Shown: positions 1 through 7,612, counted from the stretch's first letter. The stretch: 64,000 nucleotides of DNA from CAYWTS01 sp964461265 (GCA_964461265.1 CAYWTS010000002.1:142833-206832), one strand, 5' to 3'. Notes: generated from the sequence alone by a model not told the origin. Made by a program: numbers and translations.

Positions 1-941
1 TGGGCAACTGTAGCTGATAGTTTCCCGAGTGATGCAAGTTTTTCGATTTGAATAATCTGTTCGTATATATTTTTTAATTCCCGGGTTTTCTCCTCTACTT
101 TTTCATTTAATGTTTCAGACCAGTCTTTTATTTCCTGGTAAGCTTGTGAGAGTTTTCGGGACATATCATTGAACTGGTATGCTATAATACCGAATTCATT
201 CTTGTTCTTTATGTGAACCCTGTAATTCAGATTCCCTTTAGCAAGCTCATCTATAGCTTTTTCGAACTTTTTAAGCGGTTTGTTAACAAGATAGAAAATA
301 AATATACCGCTAAGTGCGGAAATTAAAATTGTTATTATCACAGAATTAACTACAATATTTCTTGTCCCTATCGCAATAGTTTCATCCGCACTTTTCATAG
401 ATACTAAAACATCCAATACACCTACCAATTCTTCTGTGCTTTTATGTGCATGGCAGCTCGATGTATAACAATCTGTTTCGTTTCTTATAGGATTTATTAA
501 TCCAAGAACTCTTTCATTTTCCATCAGAAATGTTCTTGTATTATCGTCTGCATTAACTTTTGGTTTCGCATCAAGTGAATGGTGGCACCCTATGCACGCT
601 TCGGAGCTTTTATCCATTTTCTTTCCTATTTCAGCCGAATCACTTGAATATGCAATAACGCCCATTTTATTATATATACGAATTTTCTTTATCCCGGGTT
701 CGTTTCCGAGTGTTCTTGTAGTCTGTGCAAGGTCTTCACGCCTGTTTAAAAGCATGCTGTAACGTGTGGAACGCTTAATTATATCGCTGGTAGCGTATGC
801 ACCCGACTTTGTGATGTTAATGAGGTTATCTTTGAAAAAACCGATTGTCAAGTATGTATGGACCGATAAAGCTGCAATTAAGACAAGGGAAGTTATTATT
901 ACAAGTTTAATGCTGAGTTTATTATATATACGGGCTTTCAT
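1..941 (-). CDS. Sensor histidine kinase with periplasmic c-type haem motifs (C-terminus outside window)
   Basis: Membrane sensor kinase, probably sensing redox state or a small ligand through covalent haem. I translated it from the ATG at 941; 313 residues lie in the window. Order: TM1 about residues 12-30; a periplasmic domain with a classical haem c motif C116-I-G-C119-H120 and a second CX4CH motif (C158, C163-H164); TM2 about 196-219; HAMP about 216-268; coiled coil; then the start of a HisKA H-box (LASLGKLSATVA) that runs off the window just before the expected His. The ATPase domain is not visible. A terminator at 1037-1070 separates it from the two upstream H-like genes, so it has its own transcript. 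Haem attachment is inferred from the motifs; the signal sensed is unknown. Confidence 0.87.
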   Translation of the reverse strand, partial: MKARIYNKLSIKLVIITSLVLIAALSVHTYLTIGFFKDNLINITKSGAYATSDIIKRSTRYSMLLNRREDLAQTTRTLGNEPGIKKIRIYNKMGVIAYSSDSAEIGKKMDKSSEACIGCHHSLDAKPKVNADDNTRTFLMENERVLGLINPIRNETDCYTSSCHAHKSTEELVGVLDVLVSMKSADETIAIGTRNIVVNSVIITILISALSGIFIFYLVNKPLKKFEKAIDELAKGNLNYRVHIKNKNEFGIIAYQFNDMSRKLSQAYQEIKDWSETLNEKVEEKTRELKNIYEQIIQIEKLASLGKLSATVA

Positions 942-1036
942 TCTTTAACTCCGGTTCCAATATTCAAATTATCCAAGAGATCTTAGAATTTCAATTTAAT
1001 AATTTTTACTGTATTAAATATCTAAGTACATATATA

Positions 1037-1070
1037 ATAAAAATCAGGGTTTCTTCTTGTGAAACCCTGA
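1037..1070 (-). terminator. Rho-independent terminator of the H-like gene pair
   Basis: A perfect 10-bp stem (tcagggtttc 1044-1053 with gaaaccctga 1061-1070) and a 7-nt loop. Read on the minus strand it is followed by a T-rich run (complement of 1037-1043). It lies between the stop of the Cys-rich H-like gene and the start of the haem sensor kinase. Confidence 0.8.
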
Positions 1071-1147
1071 AAATTATCATTTCTGTCTTAACGGTTTTAC
1101 CGAAATATCAGAAATCTTTTTAAATGTATAAACTTAAACCATGCTCA

Positions 1148-1852
1148 TTAAGAAAATAACTTTTCCAATAATTTTTTATACGTGTTGTTTCCCAAGATTT
1201 CACCCCATTTTTCAATTATGGCTCCTCCGTCGTACAAAGTGTCACCAACTTCATCTGAAGTCTTCATCAGATTTTTCAGATATATCCTGGTCTCATGCAG
1301 TTTTTCGAAATAATCTTTTTTGTTTATTGAATTGCTAAGAATTTCATGTCTGTCAGCTTCTATTATCGCAAACCAGTGTGAGTCGTTTGAGTAAATATTC
1401 TTAATATCAAGCTTTTCTATAAAATTAAAACTGAAAGGGGATAATACATTTATTTCCCCCCAGCCATTACTTATGTTCAATAGCAGCTCATGCTTTTTTA
1501 CACTTATGTTTTTGGAACTATACTTTAACTGGCTGTGCTTGTCAATGAATTTTACTATAAAAGGCTCAAGACCTAGATAATAGTTATTTGCAAGAAAATT
1601 TCTAACCATTACTCCGCTGTTGAAGTGATAAAATGGATGAGTAAACGAAACCGAATGCTGGCCCCGCTCAAACAAATTTTCAATTTCTTCTTGTATGCTT
1701 CCCTTCGATTTCATCTTCGATAACATTTGCTTATCGAAATCACAGACTTCACATTCGAAATTTTTGTCACAAATTTTGTAATCAATAGCACCACATTTCA
1801 TCCAAAGGCATTTTATATCATCGAAGCTCGTATATTTCTCTTTTTCAGTCAT
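1148..1852 (-). CDS. GcvH-like protein with N-terminal Cys-rich cap
   Basis: A cytoplasmic protein of 234 aa. The N-terminus carries five cysteines (C15, C20, C28, C34, C37) in the pattern CxWMxC...YKICDxxxxCxxC, which could bind metal or an Fe-S cluster. A diverged glycine-cleavage H-protein-like fold follows (FYHF near the start, LGLEPFIVKFID, then SPFSFNFIEKL where H proteins have SPVSGxVxxxN). The tail has the motif VGDTLYDGG (202-210), shared with the partner gene, whose 3' end it overlaps by 8 bp. No lipoyl lysine is recognisable, so a role in glycine cleavage is unlikely. I know similar Cys-capped H-like proteins in anaerobic bacteria, but no established function. Confidence 0.7.
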   Translation of the reverse strand: MTEKEKYTSFDDIKCLWMKCGAIDYKICDKNFECEVCDFDKQMLSKMKSKGSIQEEIENLFERGQHSVSFTHPFYHFNSGVMVRNFLANNYYLGLEPFIVKFIDKHSQLKYSSKNISVKKHELLLNISNGWGEINVLSPFSFNFIEKLDIKNIYSNDSHWFAIIEADRHEILSNSINKKDYFEKLHETRIYLKNLMKTSDEVGDTLYDGGAIIEKWGEILGNNTYKKLLEKLFS

Positions 1853-2501
1853 AATTCCCGCTCAGAAATTGTTCCTCGAAATCGGGAATTGCGTTGGGGC
1901 TGACTGATGAAAGTACTCCTTCAATAATGTTCCCGCCGTCATACATAGTTACACCAACTGCTTCGGGCGAGAAAGAAATCTCTGCGAGGAAATCTTTTAG
2001 TCTTTTCATCTCTTTTTTCAGCCAGTACTGTGCCTGTTTACCTGACAATAAGCTTTCATCTCCATTTTCGTTCTCTATAATTAAGCCCCAGTCTTTACCG
2101 TAAGCGTCTTTTACTGAATTATTGAAAAGAAGATTGTTAATTGCTCTTATAGTGCCGTTAACAGGAGACCTGAAATTTATTTGCCGGCCATGCACTTCAG
2201 CTTTTATTATAGCATCACCTTTTCTGACGGAAGCCCCCGGATTTAATATATACTTAATAAAAATATTGCCTAGCGATTTAACAGTAAAATTATCAATTCC
2301 AACTTTTAGTGCTTTATCCTCCGGGTAAACCCAAGTGTGATATTTTGAAATTAAATATCCTTTCGGTGCATATACACTGGTTTTATTAAAAACAGGTACG
2401 TCAGAAACCGAGTTAGAATGTACAGCTTTTCGTTGTTTAGCAATTACAAGCTCTATTAATAAAGCAATAATTAATGTTAATATTACAAAAAAGATAACCA
2501 T
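1845..2501 (-). CDS. Membrane-anchored GcvH-like (biotinyl/lipoyl-fold) protein
   Basis: 218 aa with one N-terminal membrane helix (about 2-20) and then an H-protein-like domain: YHTWVYPED, VGIDNFTVKSLGNI, then RSPVNGTIRAIN, the equivalents of HxWV, VGITDFAQ and PVSGxVxxxN in GcvH. By my alignment the lipoylated lysine position holds Gly or Arg, so the domain probably cannot carry lipoate. The C-terminal motif VGVTMYDGG (182-190) matches the downstream gene. A good Shine-Dalgarno (aaaggag) lies just before the ATG at 2501. It is first in a two-gene transcript; the nearby haem sensor kinase suggests a shared signalling role, which is inference. Confidence 0.72.
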   Translation of the reverse strand: MVIFFVILTLIIALLIELVIAKQRKAVHSNSVSDVPVFNKTSVYAPKGYLISKYHTWVYPEDKALKVGIDNFTVKSLGNIFIKYILNPGASVRKGDAIIKAEVHGRQINFRSPVNGTIRAINNLLFNNSVKDAYGKDWGLIIENENGDESLLSGKQAQYWLKKEMKRLKDFLAEISFSPEAVGVTMYDGGNIIEGVLSSVSPNAIPDFEEQFLSGNYD

Positions 2502-2934
2502 TTTATTCTCCTTTCATATTTCTGTTTAAAATATATACTGCAAATATTACACCAAGTTTTTGAATAGATTGTAATAAATAATAAGTTGATTTATCAGCAA
2601 TTTAAAATTGATACAAAGTTAAAAAAAAATGACAAAAAAAAGAGAAATGTATAAATATTATACATTAATAAATAGATAGTGTCTATAATAATAAAATATC
2701 AGGGTTTAAACTGTCTAAATATTTTACATATCTCTGTATAATAATTAAACATAAAATTTAAGTAAAAGAAGAAATCTCTCAGCTTATTAAAAAATTAAAA
2801 ATGCGGAGAGTGTAATTTTCACCTCTGTTTAAAAAGAAGAATATTGAATATTAATATCTTTCAAAAACTAAGGCAGTATTGTATTTATCAGTTCATTGAG
2901 AGTAAGTAAGCTATTAATTAAATTTGGAAAAATT
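2502..2934. other. AT-rich gene-free stretch
   Basis: 433 bases upstream of the H-like gene pair and before the tRNA-like sequence. It is very AT-rich with many stops in all frames. It must hold the minus-strand promoter of the pair, but I see no clear TTG-N20-TAnnTTTG match. No repeat or RNA is recognised. Confidence 0.6.
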
Positions 2935-3020
2935 GGACAGGTAGCTTCCCGGGTACTCGGGAGTAGAGCAATCCGCCAGTTGGCGTAAATAATCCCGTCT
3001 TTGTCGGGTTTCGATTCCGT
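2935..3020 (+). pseudogene. Decayed tRNA-Phe-like copy carrying palindromes
   Basis: It shares GGACAGGTAGCT (5' acceptor and start of the D-arm), GTAGAGCAA (end of the D-arm) and TTCGATTCC (T-loop) with the intact tRNA-Phe 165 bp downstream. The D-loop is replaced by a palindrome (TCCCG..CGGGA, 2947-2962). The anticodon arm is replaced by another (cgcca-gt-tggcg in 2972-2987), and a third (cccg..cggg) lies at 2994-3008. No 3' acceptor strand is present. It cannot fold as a tRNA, so I read it as a degenerate duplicate disrupted by REP-like palindromes. Confidence 0.6.
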
Positions 3021-3105
3021 AAAAAAATATAAGGATGAAATTGTTAACAGTTCTGTTAACAACAGAAAAAGCAGGAATTGATAAATTATTGTTTACATTA
3101 CTTTT

Positions 3106-3178
3106 GGACAGGTAGCTCAGTTGGTAGAGCAACGGCCTGAAAAGCCGTGTGTCGCCGGTTCGATTCCGGCCCTGTCCA
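3106..3178 (+). tRNA. tRNA-Phe (anticodon GAA)
   Basis: A complete 73-nt cloverleaf: acceptor GGACAGG pairs perfectly with CCTGTCC (3171-3177), D-arm gctc..gagc, anticodon stem acggc/gccgt with loop ctgaaaa (anticodon GAA), and T-arm gccgg-ttcgatt-ccggc. Discriminator A3178; CCA is not encoded. A tRNA-like pseudogene sharing its 5' half lies upstream and an ATPase pseudogene downstream, so the locus has probably been a target for insertions or duplications. Confidence 0.96.
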
Positions 3179-3224
3179 CAAAAAAAGGTGCCCTAATGCA
3201 CTTTTTTCATTTTAACCATTCTGT

Positions 3225-4200
3225 AATAATAAATACTCTTTGTAATTTACTACACTTATCTTTTCTATGTAATACACGACTTGCCTTTATACACCAAAAA
3301 TCCCCTGTCTCCTTAAAGCCACATGCTTTCCAACATTTTTGCCATGCTATGTTTAAATGTAGACGTGCTTATTATTTCAGTAAAACAATATTTTTGTTTC
3401 TTTCCTATAATGAGGTCAATTTCCGAGCCATTACTCATTCTCAGGTAGTATAGTTACGGTTTTATTCCCCAATTGTGTTTTCGCTTTTATACTTCCGAAA
3501 TTATGCAATTCTCAAAAATATAATCTGCAGAAGGGTTTTTTAATATAATCTGTTTTATTCTCAATTTCGAGAAGGAAAGAATCAAGTCCTATATCTGTAA
3601 AAATAGAGTTTTAGTCTTTTTAATTATTCTCTTTTTAATATTTTTTAATAAAAACGGAAGGAGGAAAATTACAAATAATGCTTCTAGAATTGAAATCCAT
3701 TTTTAACAGCATTAACCGCTGCTCCAAGTTCCTTTGATATTTGCGTTAAGCCGAGTATTTGCCCTGTTCTTGCCTCTAACAACTTAAAAAAAACGAGAAT
3801 TCACGTAAGTTATTAATAGCAGAAAGAGTTCTTACATCTCATTCGATATATGAGTTAATATAATTCGCTTACCAAATTGCAGTATCTTTGTATTTTAGCT
3901 GCGAAAGTTCAAGATAGCATCTAATCTAAACAGAACATTCTTTATACATATCTGGAATTTCGGAATATTCAAATGGCGAAGTGAAAGCAACCCGATTCTT
4001 CCGGCAAAACTCACGGTGTTTTTTTTCATGAAATGAAACTGCGAATAACCTGTTAATATTAAATTTCATATTTTTGCCCGTTGTTTTCAACGACAATTTT
4101 AATGTAATTGAATAATTCGAGAACATACTTAACTTCATCAAAAATTACGTAACGGGAATAAGTCTCCATATAACCCTGCGGGGTTTCTATGGAAAAAATC
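3225..4200 (-). pseudogene. Remnant of an AAA_14/DUF4143 ATP-binding protein
   Basis: No long frame survives, but minus-strand translation gives family signatures in the right order across several frames. YVIFDEVKYVLELFNYIKIV (about 4150) is the Walker B region. VSFAGRIGLLSL, with PFEYSEIP in the next frame (about 4000), is the ...SLAGRxxxxxLxPF.E segment. LLEARTGQILGLTQISKELG (about 3750) starts DUF4143. TDIGLDSFLLEI (about 3570) corresponds to YDTGLxxxLL. GSEIDLII with FTEI (about 3400) is the nuclease-like EVDLII..EIK end. Several stops and frameshifts interrupt these, and the P-loop N-terminus is missing beyond about 4200. Such ATPases are frequent, easily lost accessory genes. This explains the otherwise empty 1.2 kb between tRNA-Phe and the atp operon. 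Confidence 0.75.
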
Positions 4201-4276
4201 GATAACAATAATAGAGTATAATCCAAAGTTCAAAAATTACAATTATATTCTTTTTCGGGGGATTAAACTTGCTGTA

Positions 4277-4324
4277 AAAGCCCTGCCTGCTGCCTGTCTC
4301 GTGCAGGCAGGTTGAGGGGGCTTT
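4277..4324. repeat. Large interrupted palindrome upstream of the atp operon
   Basis: Outer arms aaagccc/gggcttt (4277-4283, 4318-4324) and inner arms cctgcctgc/gcaggcagg (4282-4290, 4303-4311) around a 12-nt loop. The right arm overlaps the -33 element of the atp promoter. It may be a terminator for upstream transcription or a REP-like element; no family is identified. Confidence 0.6.
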
Positions 4325-4353
4325 GACTATATTTCAAAATTTAGCTAATTTTG
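4322..4353 (+). promoter_or_regulatory. Bacteroidetes-type promoter of the atp operon
   Basis: TTTG at 4322-4325, a 20-nt spacer, then TAATTTTG at 4346-4353. This matches the Bacteroidetes housekeeping consensus TTG/TTTG-N19-21-TAnnTTTG. The ATG of the first atp gene is 25 nt downstream. Confidence 0.75.
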
Positions 4354-4377
4354 TAAATTAATTAAGAATTTCCGGTT

Positions 4378-4668
4378 ATGACGGGTGAAAAAAACAATAA
4401 AAATGAGGAAAAAAGCCCGTCTGAATTAGAACAAATCTCTAAATCTTACCGGACCGGCTGGGCTTATGCTGAGCTTGCTTTCCAGTACGGTATTGCCATT
4501 ATTTTATGCACGCTGATTGGATTCTGGCTTGATAACTGGCTTGATACAGGACATGTTTTAATGATTACGGGAGTTGTGATTGGCACTGTGTTTGGATTTA
4601 TCGGGCTTCTCAAATCTCTAAACCAGCTTAATAAAAAAAATTCAGGAAATAAGCAGAAAAATGGCTGA
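4378..4668 (+). CDS. AtpZ/AtpI-family small membrane protein
   Basis: 96 aa, the first gene of the ATP synthase operon. A charged N-terminus is followed by two membrane helices (about 27-47 and 55-78) with the family signature GFWLDNWLDTG between them and Gly-rich packing in the second helix (GVVIGTVFGFIGLLKSL). AtpZ/AtpI proteins help c-ring assembly or Mg2+ supply in the membrane and are not part of the mature enzyme. It overlaps the next gene by 8 bp, which indicates translational coupling. It could equally be named AtpI. Confidence 0.82.
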   Translation: MTGEKNNKNEEKSPSELEQISKSYRTGWAYAELAFQYGIAIILCTLIGFWLDNWLDTGHVLMITGVVIGTVFGFIGLLKSLNQLNKKNSGNKQKNG

Positions 4669-5086
4669 AAAGTCGGAAAATAATTTTTTAAAAACGCTGA
4701 TGATAATTTCACTGGCAGCAATAGTTATTTCTATTTTCCCGCTTGTAAGCTATTCATCCTCTAAACAGGCACTTTCGTTAATAATCGGATTTGTTATCAG
4801 CCTTGCAAACGCAGTTGCAGGTTACGTGATAATAGAAAGAGCATTTAATAAAAATATCAAGATATTTATGACAATGATTTTCGGCTCTATGGCTGCCAGA
4901 ATGATGGCTATTGCAATAATTATGCTTTTAATTGTATTTCTTACTAAACTTGATTTCATTTATCTTGTCGCTTCATTAATGTTTTTTTACTTCCTGTTCA
5001 CCGGTATTGAAATTTACTACCTGCAGAAGAAGAACAGGAAAAATGATAATATAAAATATAACACAGCAGCAGCGAATACCAGATGA
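4661..5086 (+). CDS. Four-helix membrane protein of the ATP synthase operon (AtpI-like)
   Basis: 141 aa with four predicted membrane helices (about 11-30, 36-58, 68-95, 98-120) and a Lys/Asn-rich tail. It lies between the AtpZ-like gene (8-bp overlap) and atpB (4-bp overlap), the place where Bacteroidota and Chlorobiota genomes often carry a second AtpI-type subunit. The sequence itself is poorly conserved and the assignment rests mainly on topology and context. A role in F0 assembly is inference. Confidence 0.65.
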   Translation: MAEKSENNFLKTLMIISLAAIVISIFPLVSYSSSKQALSLIIGFVISLANAVAGYVIIERAFNKNIKIFMTMIFGSMAARMMAIAIIMLLIVFLTKLDFIYLVASLMFFYFLFTGIEIYYLQKKNRKNDNIKYNTAAANTR

Positions 5087-5904
5087 TTTTTTCAGCAGCC
5101 TTAAAAAATACGGTTCCCGATACGCTTAAACAGGTTGGGCATGAAGAAGATAACTGGATTATACACCATATATTAGACCAGCCACTTATTAATATACCTC
5201 CCATTCAAATCGGCGGTATTACGCTCGACTTATCAATTTCAAAAAATGTTCTGATGATGATGGTAACAGCAGTACTGCTGATATCTATCCTCACACTTGC
5301 GGCAAGAAGCAATGCAAAGAACCGCGCACCGAAAGGATTTGGTAATCTTGTAGAAATGATAATTGTCTTTCTGCGTGATGAGGTCGTTATCCCCTCAATG
5401 GGCAAAGCAGGTATTAAGTTCCTGCCGTTTTTCTTCACGCTGTTTTTTTTCATACTCACATGTAATTTTCTTGGAATGGTTCCGTTTATGTCAACAGCTA
5501 CGGGAAGTGTTAGCATAACCGCCGGACTGGCAATTATTACTTTTATTATGACACAGGCACAGGGCATCAGGAATAACGGATTATTAGGTTACTTTAAGGG
5601 ATTGATACCACCCGGAGTCCCGGTTTTTGTTTTACCGGTTATGATAATAGTTGAGTTTTTGGGATTGCTTACAAAACCTTTTGCATTGTGTATTCGTCTT
5701 TTTGCTAATATGACTGCGGGGCACGTGGTTATTCTTGCATTAATAGGATTAATATTTTCTCTTGGATACGCTGCAACACCTGTATCGATAGTATTTGCGC
5801 TTTTTATATATGTACTTGAAATTTTAGTAGGTCTTTTACAGGCATTTATTTTTACTATGCTGTCAGCTTTATTTATTGGTATGGCAGTTCATCAGGAACA
5901 TTGA
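5083..5904 (+). CDS. atpB: ATP synthase F0 subunit a
   Basis: 273 aa. Subunit a forms the two proton half-channels of F0 against the c-ring. The essential arginine is R205 in the conserved helix ALCIRLFANMTAGHVV; the preceding segment VEFLGLLTKPF is also typical. Five to six membrane helices start near residue 54. The periplasmic N-terminus (LINIPPIQIGG...) is longer than in E. coli, as is common in the FCB group. The start ATG overlaps the previous stop by 4 bp. A strong hairpin follows the stop, before atpE. Confidence 0.96.
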   Translation: MIFSAALKNTVPDTLKQVGHEEDNWIIHHILDQPLINIPPIQIGGITLDLSISKNVLMMMVTAVLLISILTLAARSNAKNRAPKGFGNLVEMIIVFLRDEVVIPSMGKAGIKFLPFFFTLFFFILTCNFLGMVPFMSTATGSVSITAGLAIITFIMTQAQGIRNNGLLGYFKGLIPPGVPVFVLPVMIIVEFLGLLTKPFALCIRLFANMTAGHVVILALIGLIFSLGYAATPVSIVFALFIYVLEILVGLLQAFIFTMLSALFIGMAVHQEH

Positions 5905-5911
5905 TATTAGA

Positions 5912-5944
5912 AGTCGTACCACGACTTCAAGTCGTGGCACGACT
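5912..5944. repeat. Strong palindrome between atpB and atpE
   Basis: agtcgt-A-ccacgactt-C-aagtcgtgg-C-acgact gives a 15-bp stem with one mismatch and a tiny loop. The core CCACGACTTCA(A)GTCGTGG recurs inside the MITE at 50765-50784, so it belongs to a repeat family. At this position it could act as an mRNA processing or stability element that separates low-copy subunit a from high-copy subunit c (inference). Confidence 0.75.
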
Positions 5945-5984
5945 ATTAATAAATTAATTAATTATTTGAAAGGATAATAAAAAT

Positions 5985-6203
5985 ATGAATTTAGCAGCAT
6001 TCGCAGCGGGAATTGGAGCAGGGCTGGCGGTTATTGGCGCCGGAATCGGTATAGGACGGCTGGCAGCCTCGGCTATGGAAGCTATCGGAAGACAGCCCGA
6101 GGCAAGCGGCGACGTCAGAACAACAATGATCATTGCAGCAGCTCTTGTTGAAGGTGTTACGCTGTTCGCACTTGTTATTTGCTTTATACTTGCAGGCAAA
6201 TAA
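5985..6203 (+). CDS. atpE: ATP synthase F0 subunit c
   Basis: 72 aa, the c-ring proteolipid. Two membrane helices are joined by the polar loop RQPE (36-39), which contacts the F1 stalk. Helix 1 has the Gly/Ala packing repeat (GAGLAVIGAGIGIG) and helix 2 carries the proton-binding E56 (AALVEGVTLFALV). The residues next to E56 are of the proton type; the Q and E-S/T ligands of sodium rings are absent. An AAAGGAT ribosome-binding site lies before the ATG. Palindromes on both sides (5912-5944 and 6265-6282) could shield this segment of the mRNA and favour high c-subunit output. Confidence 0.97.
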   Translation: MNLAAFAAGIGAGLAVIGAGIGIGRLAASAMEAIGRQPEASGDVRTTMIIAAALVEGVTLFALVICFILAGK

Positions 6204-6264
6204 TTCATTAACGCATTTTAATACAGTTACATTTCAAAAAAAATTATATTAACTTAAGGTTTGG

Positions 6265-6282
6265 GGTTTGATAAGTCAAACC
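6265..6282 (+). promoter_or_regulatory. Intercistronic hairpin between atpE and atpF
   Basis: ggtttga-TAAG-tcaaacc is a perfect 7-bp stem with a 4-nt loop, without a T-run. It may cause partial attenuation or protect the atpE 3' end. It overlaps a TTG at 6261 that could otherwise be taken as the atpF start. Confidence 0.5.
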
Positions 6283-6308
6283 TCAAACAAAATTTAAAAA
6301 TATTAATT

Positions 6309-6875
6309 ATGACAACAGCTAATATTACATTAGCGGTATTTAGCTTTGTTAACCTGTTTATTAGTGTTGATTCAGGGAAGAAAGACACTTTGCTTTCGGT
6401 CGAACCGGGGCTGATGATATGGACGGTGATTATTTTCCTGATACTGCTTTTTCTCCTGAAGAAATATGCATGGAAACCGCTTCTAAACTCGCTGAATAAC
6501 CGCGAACAGGGCATCAAGGATACAATCGACAGGGCAGAGAAGTTAAGAGAAGAAGCTGAAAAGATTCTGGAGGAAAATAAAAAGCGTCTTGAGGCAGCCG
6601 ATGACCAATCACGAAAGATAATTAATGAAAGCAAAGAGCTTGCAGAAAAGCTGAAATCGGAACTGATAGCAAAAACCGGTGAAGAAACAAACCGGATGAT
6701 TCAGCAGGCAAAATCGGAAATAGACAGGGAAAAACAAGCAGCTATCGATAAGCTAAAGGATGAAGTAGGCTCACTGGCTGTTCAGGCAGCCTCAAAAATT
6801 ATTGATGAAAACCTTGACGAAAAAAAACAGAAAAAGATTCTAGAAAGCTTTATTAACCAGATACCAAAGAACTGA
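6309..6875 (+). CDS. atpF: ATP synthase F0 subunit b
   Basis: 188 aa from the ATG at 6309. Subunit b is the peripheral stalk: one membrane helix (MIWTVIIFLILLFLLKKYAW) followed by a long, strongly charged coiled coil that binds delta and F1. The WKPLL motif after the helix is typical. I prefer the ATG because the upstream in-frame TTG (6261) sits in a hairpin. Even so, about 30 residues precede the usual b-subunit start (EPGLMIWT...), so initiation could be internal. The gene lies 10 bp before atpH. Confidence 0.93.
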   Translation: MTTANITLAVFSFVNLFISVDSGKKDTLLSVEPGLMIWTVIIFLILLFLLKKYAWKPLLNSLNNREQGIKDTIDRAEKLREEAEKILEENKKRLEAADDQSRKIINESKELAEKLKSELIAKTGEETNRMIQQAKSEIDREKQAAIDKLKDEVGSLAVQAASKIIDENLDEKKQKKILESFINQIPKN

Positions 6876-6885
6876 TAACCGGGAA

Positions 6886-7440
6886 ATGATAAGCAAAAAA
6901 ATAGCACGCAGGTATACTTTAGCAGTTTATGAAATTGCTTTGCAAGATAAAATTATCGACAAGATACTGCAGGATTTTATGCTGATTAGAAATACAGCAA
7001 AATCTTCCCGGGAATTTATGCTTATGCTCCGCTCCCCGGTTATCAATTCCAAAAAAAAGCTGGCAGTTTTGGAAGCTCTCTTCGGTAAGGCAGTTAACAC
7101 TTTAACAATGAAACTGATAGCAATACTTTGCGAGAAAAACAGGGAATCTTCCCTGTATGATATCTCTGTTGATTTTGAAACACTTGTTAACGAAAAGAAG
7201 GGGCTTGCTAAAGCTAAAGTTACAACTGCCATAGAGTTAACGGATAAAGAAAAAAATAACATTATTTCAAGGCTAAAGCAGTACACGGGTAAAGAACTTA
7301 TTCCCAATTTCACTGTAGATAAGAATATCAAAGGCGGTTTTATTGCACAGGTAAGTGATACTATTATTGACGCCAGCATAAAAAGACAGCTTGAGCTTTT
7401 AAGAGAAGAGTTTGGGAAAGGAAGCACCGTTTTAAATTGA
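6886..7440 (+). CDS. atpH: ATP synthase F1 subunit delta
   Basis: 184 aa (OSCP/delta family). It joins the b stalk to the top of the alpha3beta3 head. The sequence begins with the typical ARRYTLAVYEIA and ends with the conserved segment VDKNIKGGFIAQVSDTIIDASIKRQLELLRE. Its length is normal for the family. It is followed by 172 bp before atpA that hold no gene; a TAAATTTG at 7450-7457 resembles a -7 box but lacks a -33 element at the right distance. Confidence 0.95.
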   Translation: MISKKIARRYTLAVYEIALQDKIIDKILQDFMLIRNTAKSSREFMLMLRSPVINSKKKLAVLEALFGKAVNTLTMKLIAILCEKNRESSLYDISVDFETLVNEKKGLAKAKVTTAIELTDKEKNNIISRLKQYTGKELIPNFTVDKNIKGGFIAQVSDTIIDASIKRQLELLREEFGKGSTVLN

Positions 7441-7612
7441 TAACATAAATAAATTTGATTGACATTATCCTAACCAAGCAAAAAAATGAAAGACCTGCAG
7501 CATTAGTTATGATTTCAGAATTATTAAAGTTTCATGACGAAACCTGCAGCTAAGATAAATTTCAATGCATCATATAAAATTTTATAAAAATATTAAACAT
7601 AAAGGATTTTAA

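Noticed and set aside
3099..3106. TACTTTTG as promoter -7 box for tRNA-Phe
   Set aside because: It overlaps the first tRNA base, so transcription would begin inside the gene; coincidental match.
3121..3453. 110-codon plus-strand open frame starting inside tRNA-Phe
   Set aside because: It overlaps the tRNA and then the antisense of the ATPase pseudogene; composition is not coding-like and no family fits.
5985..6203. Sodium-type c-ring
   Set aside because: The glutamine and Ser/Thr ligands of sodium-binding c subunits are missing around E56.
6261..6308. Longer atpF starting at TTG 6261
   Set aside because: The TTG lies beside and within a hairpin and adds residues absent from subunit b proteins; ATG at 6309 is preferred.
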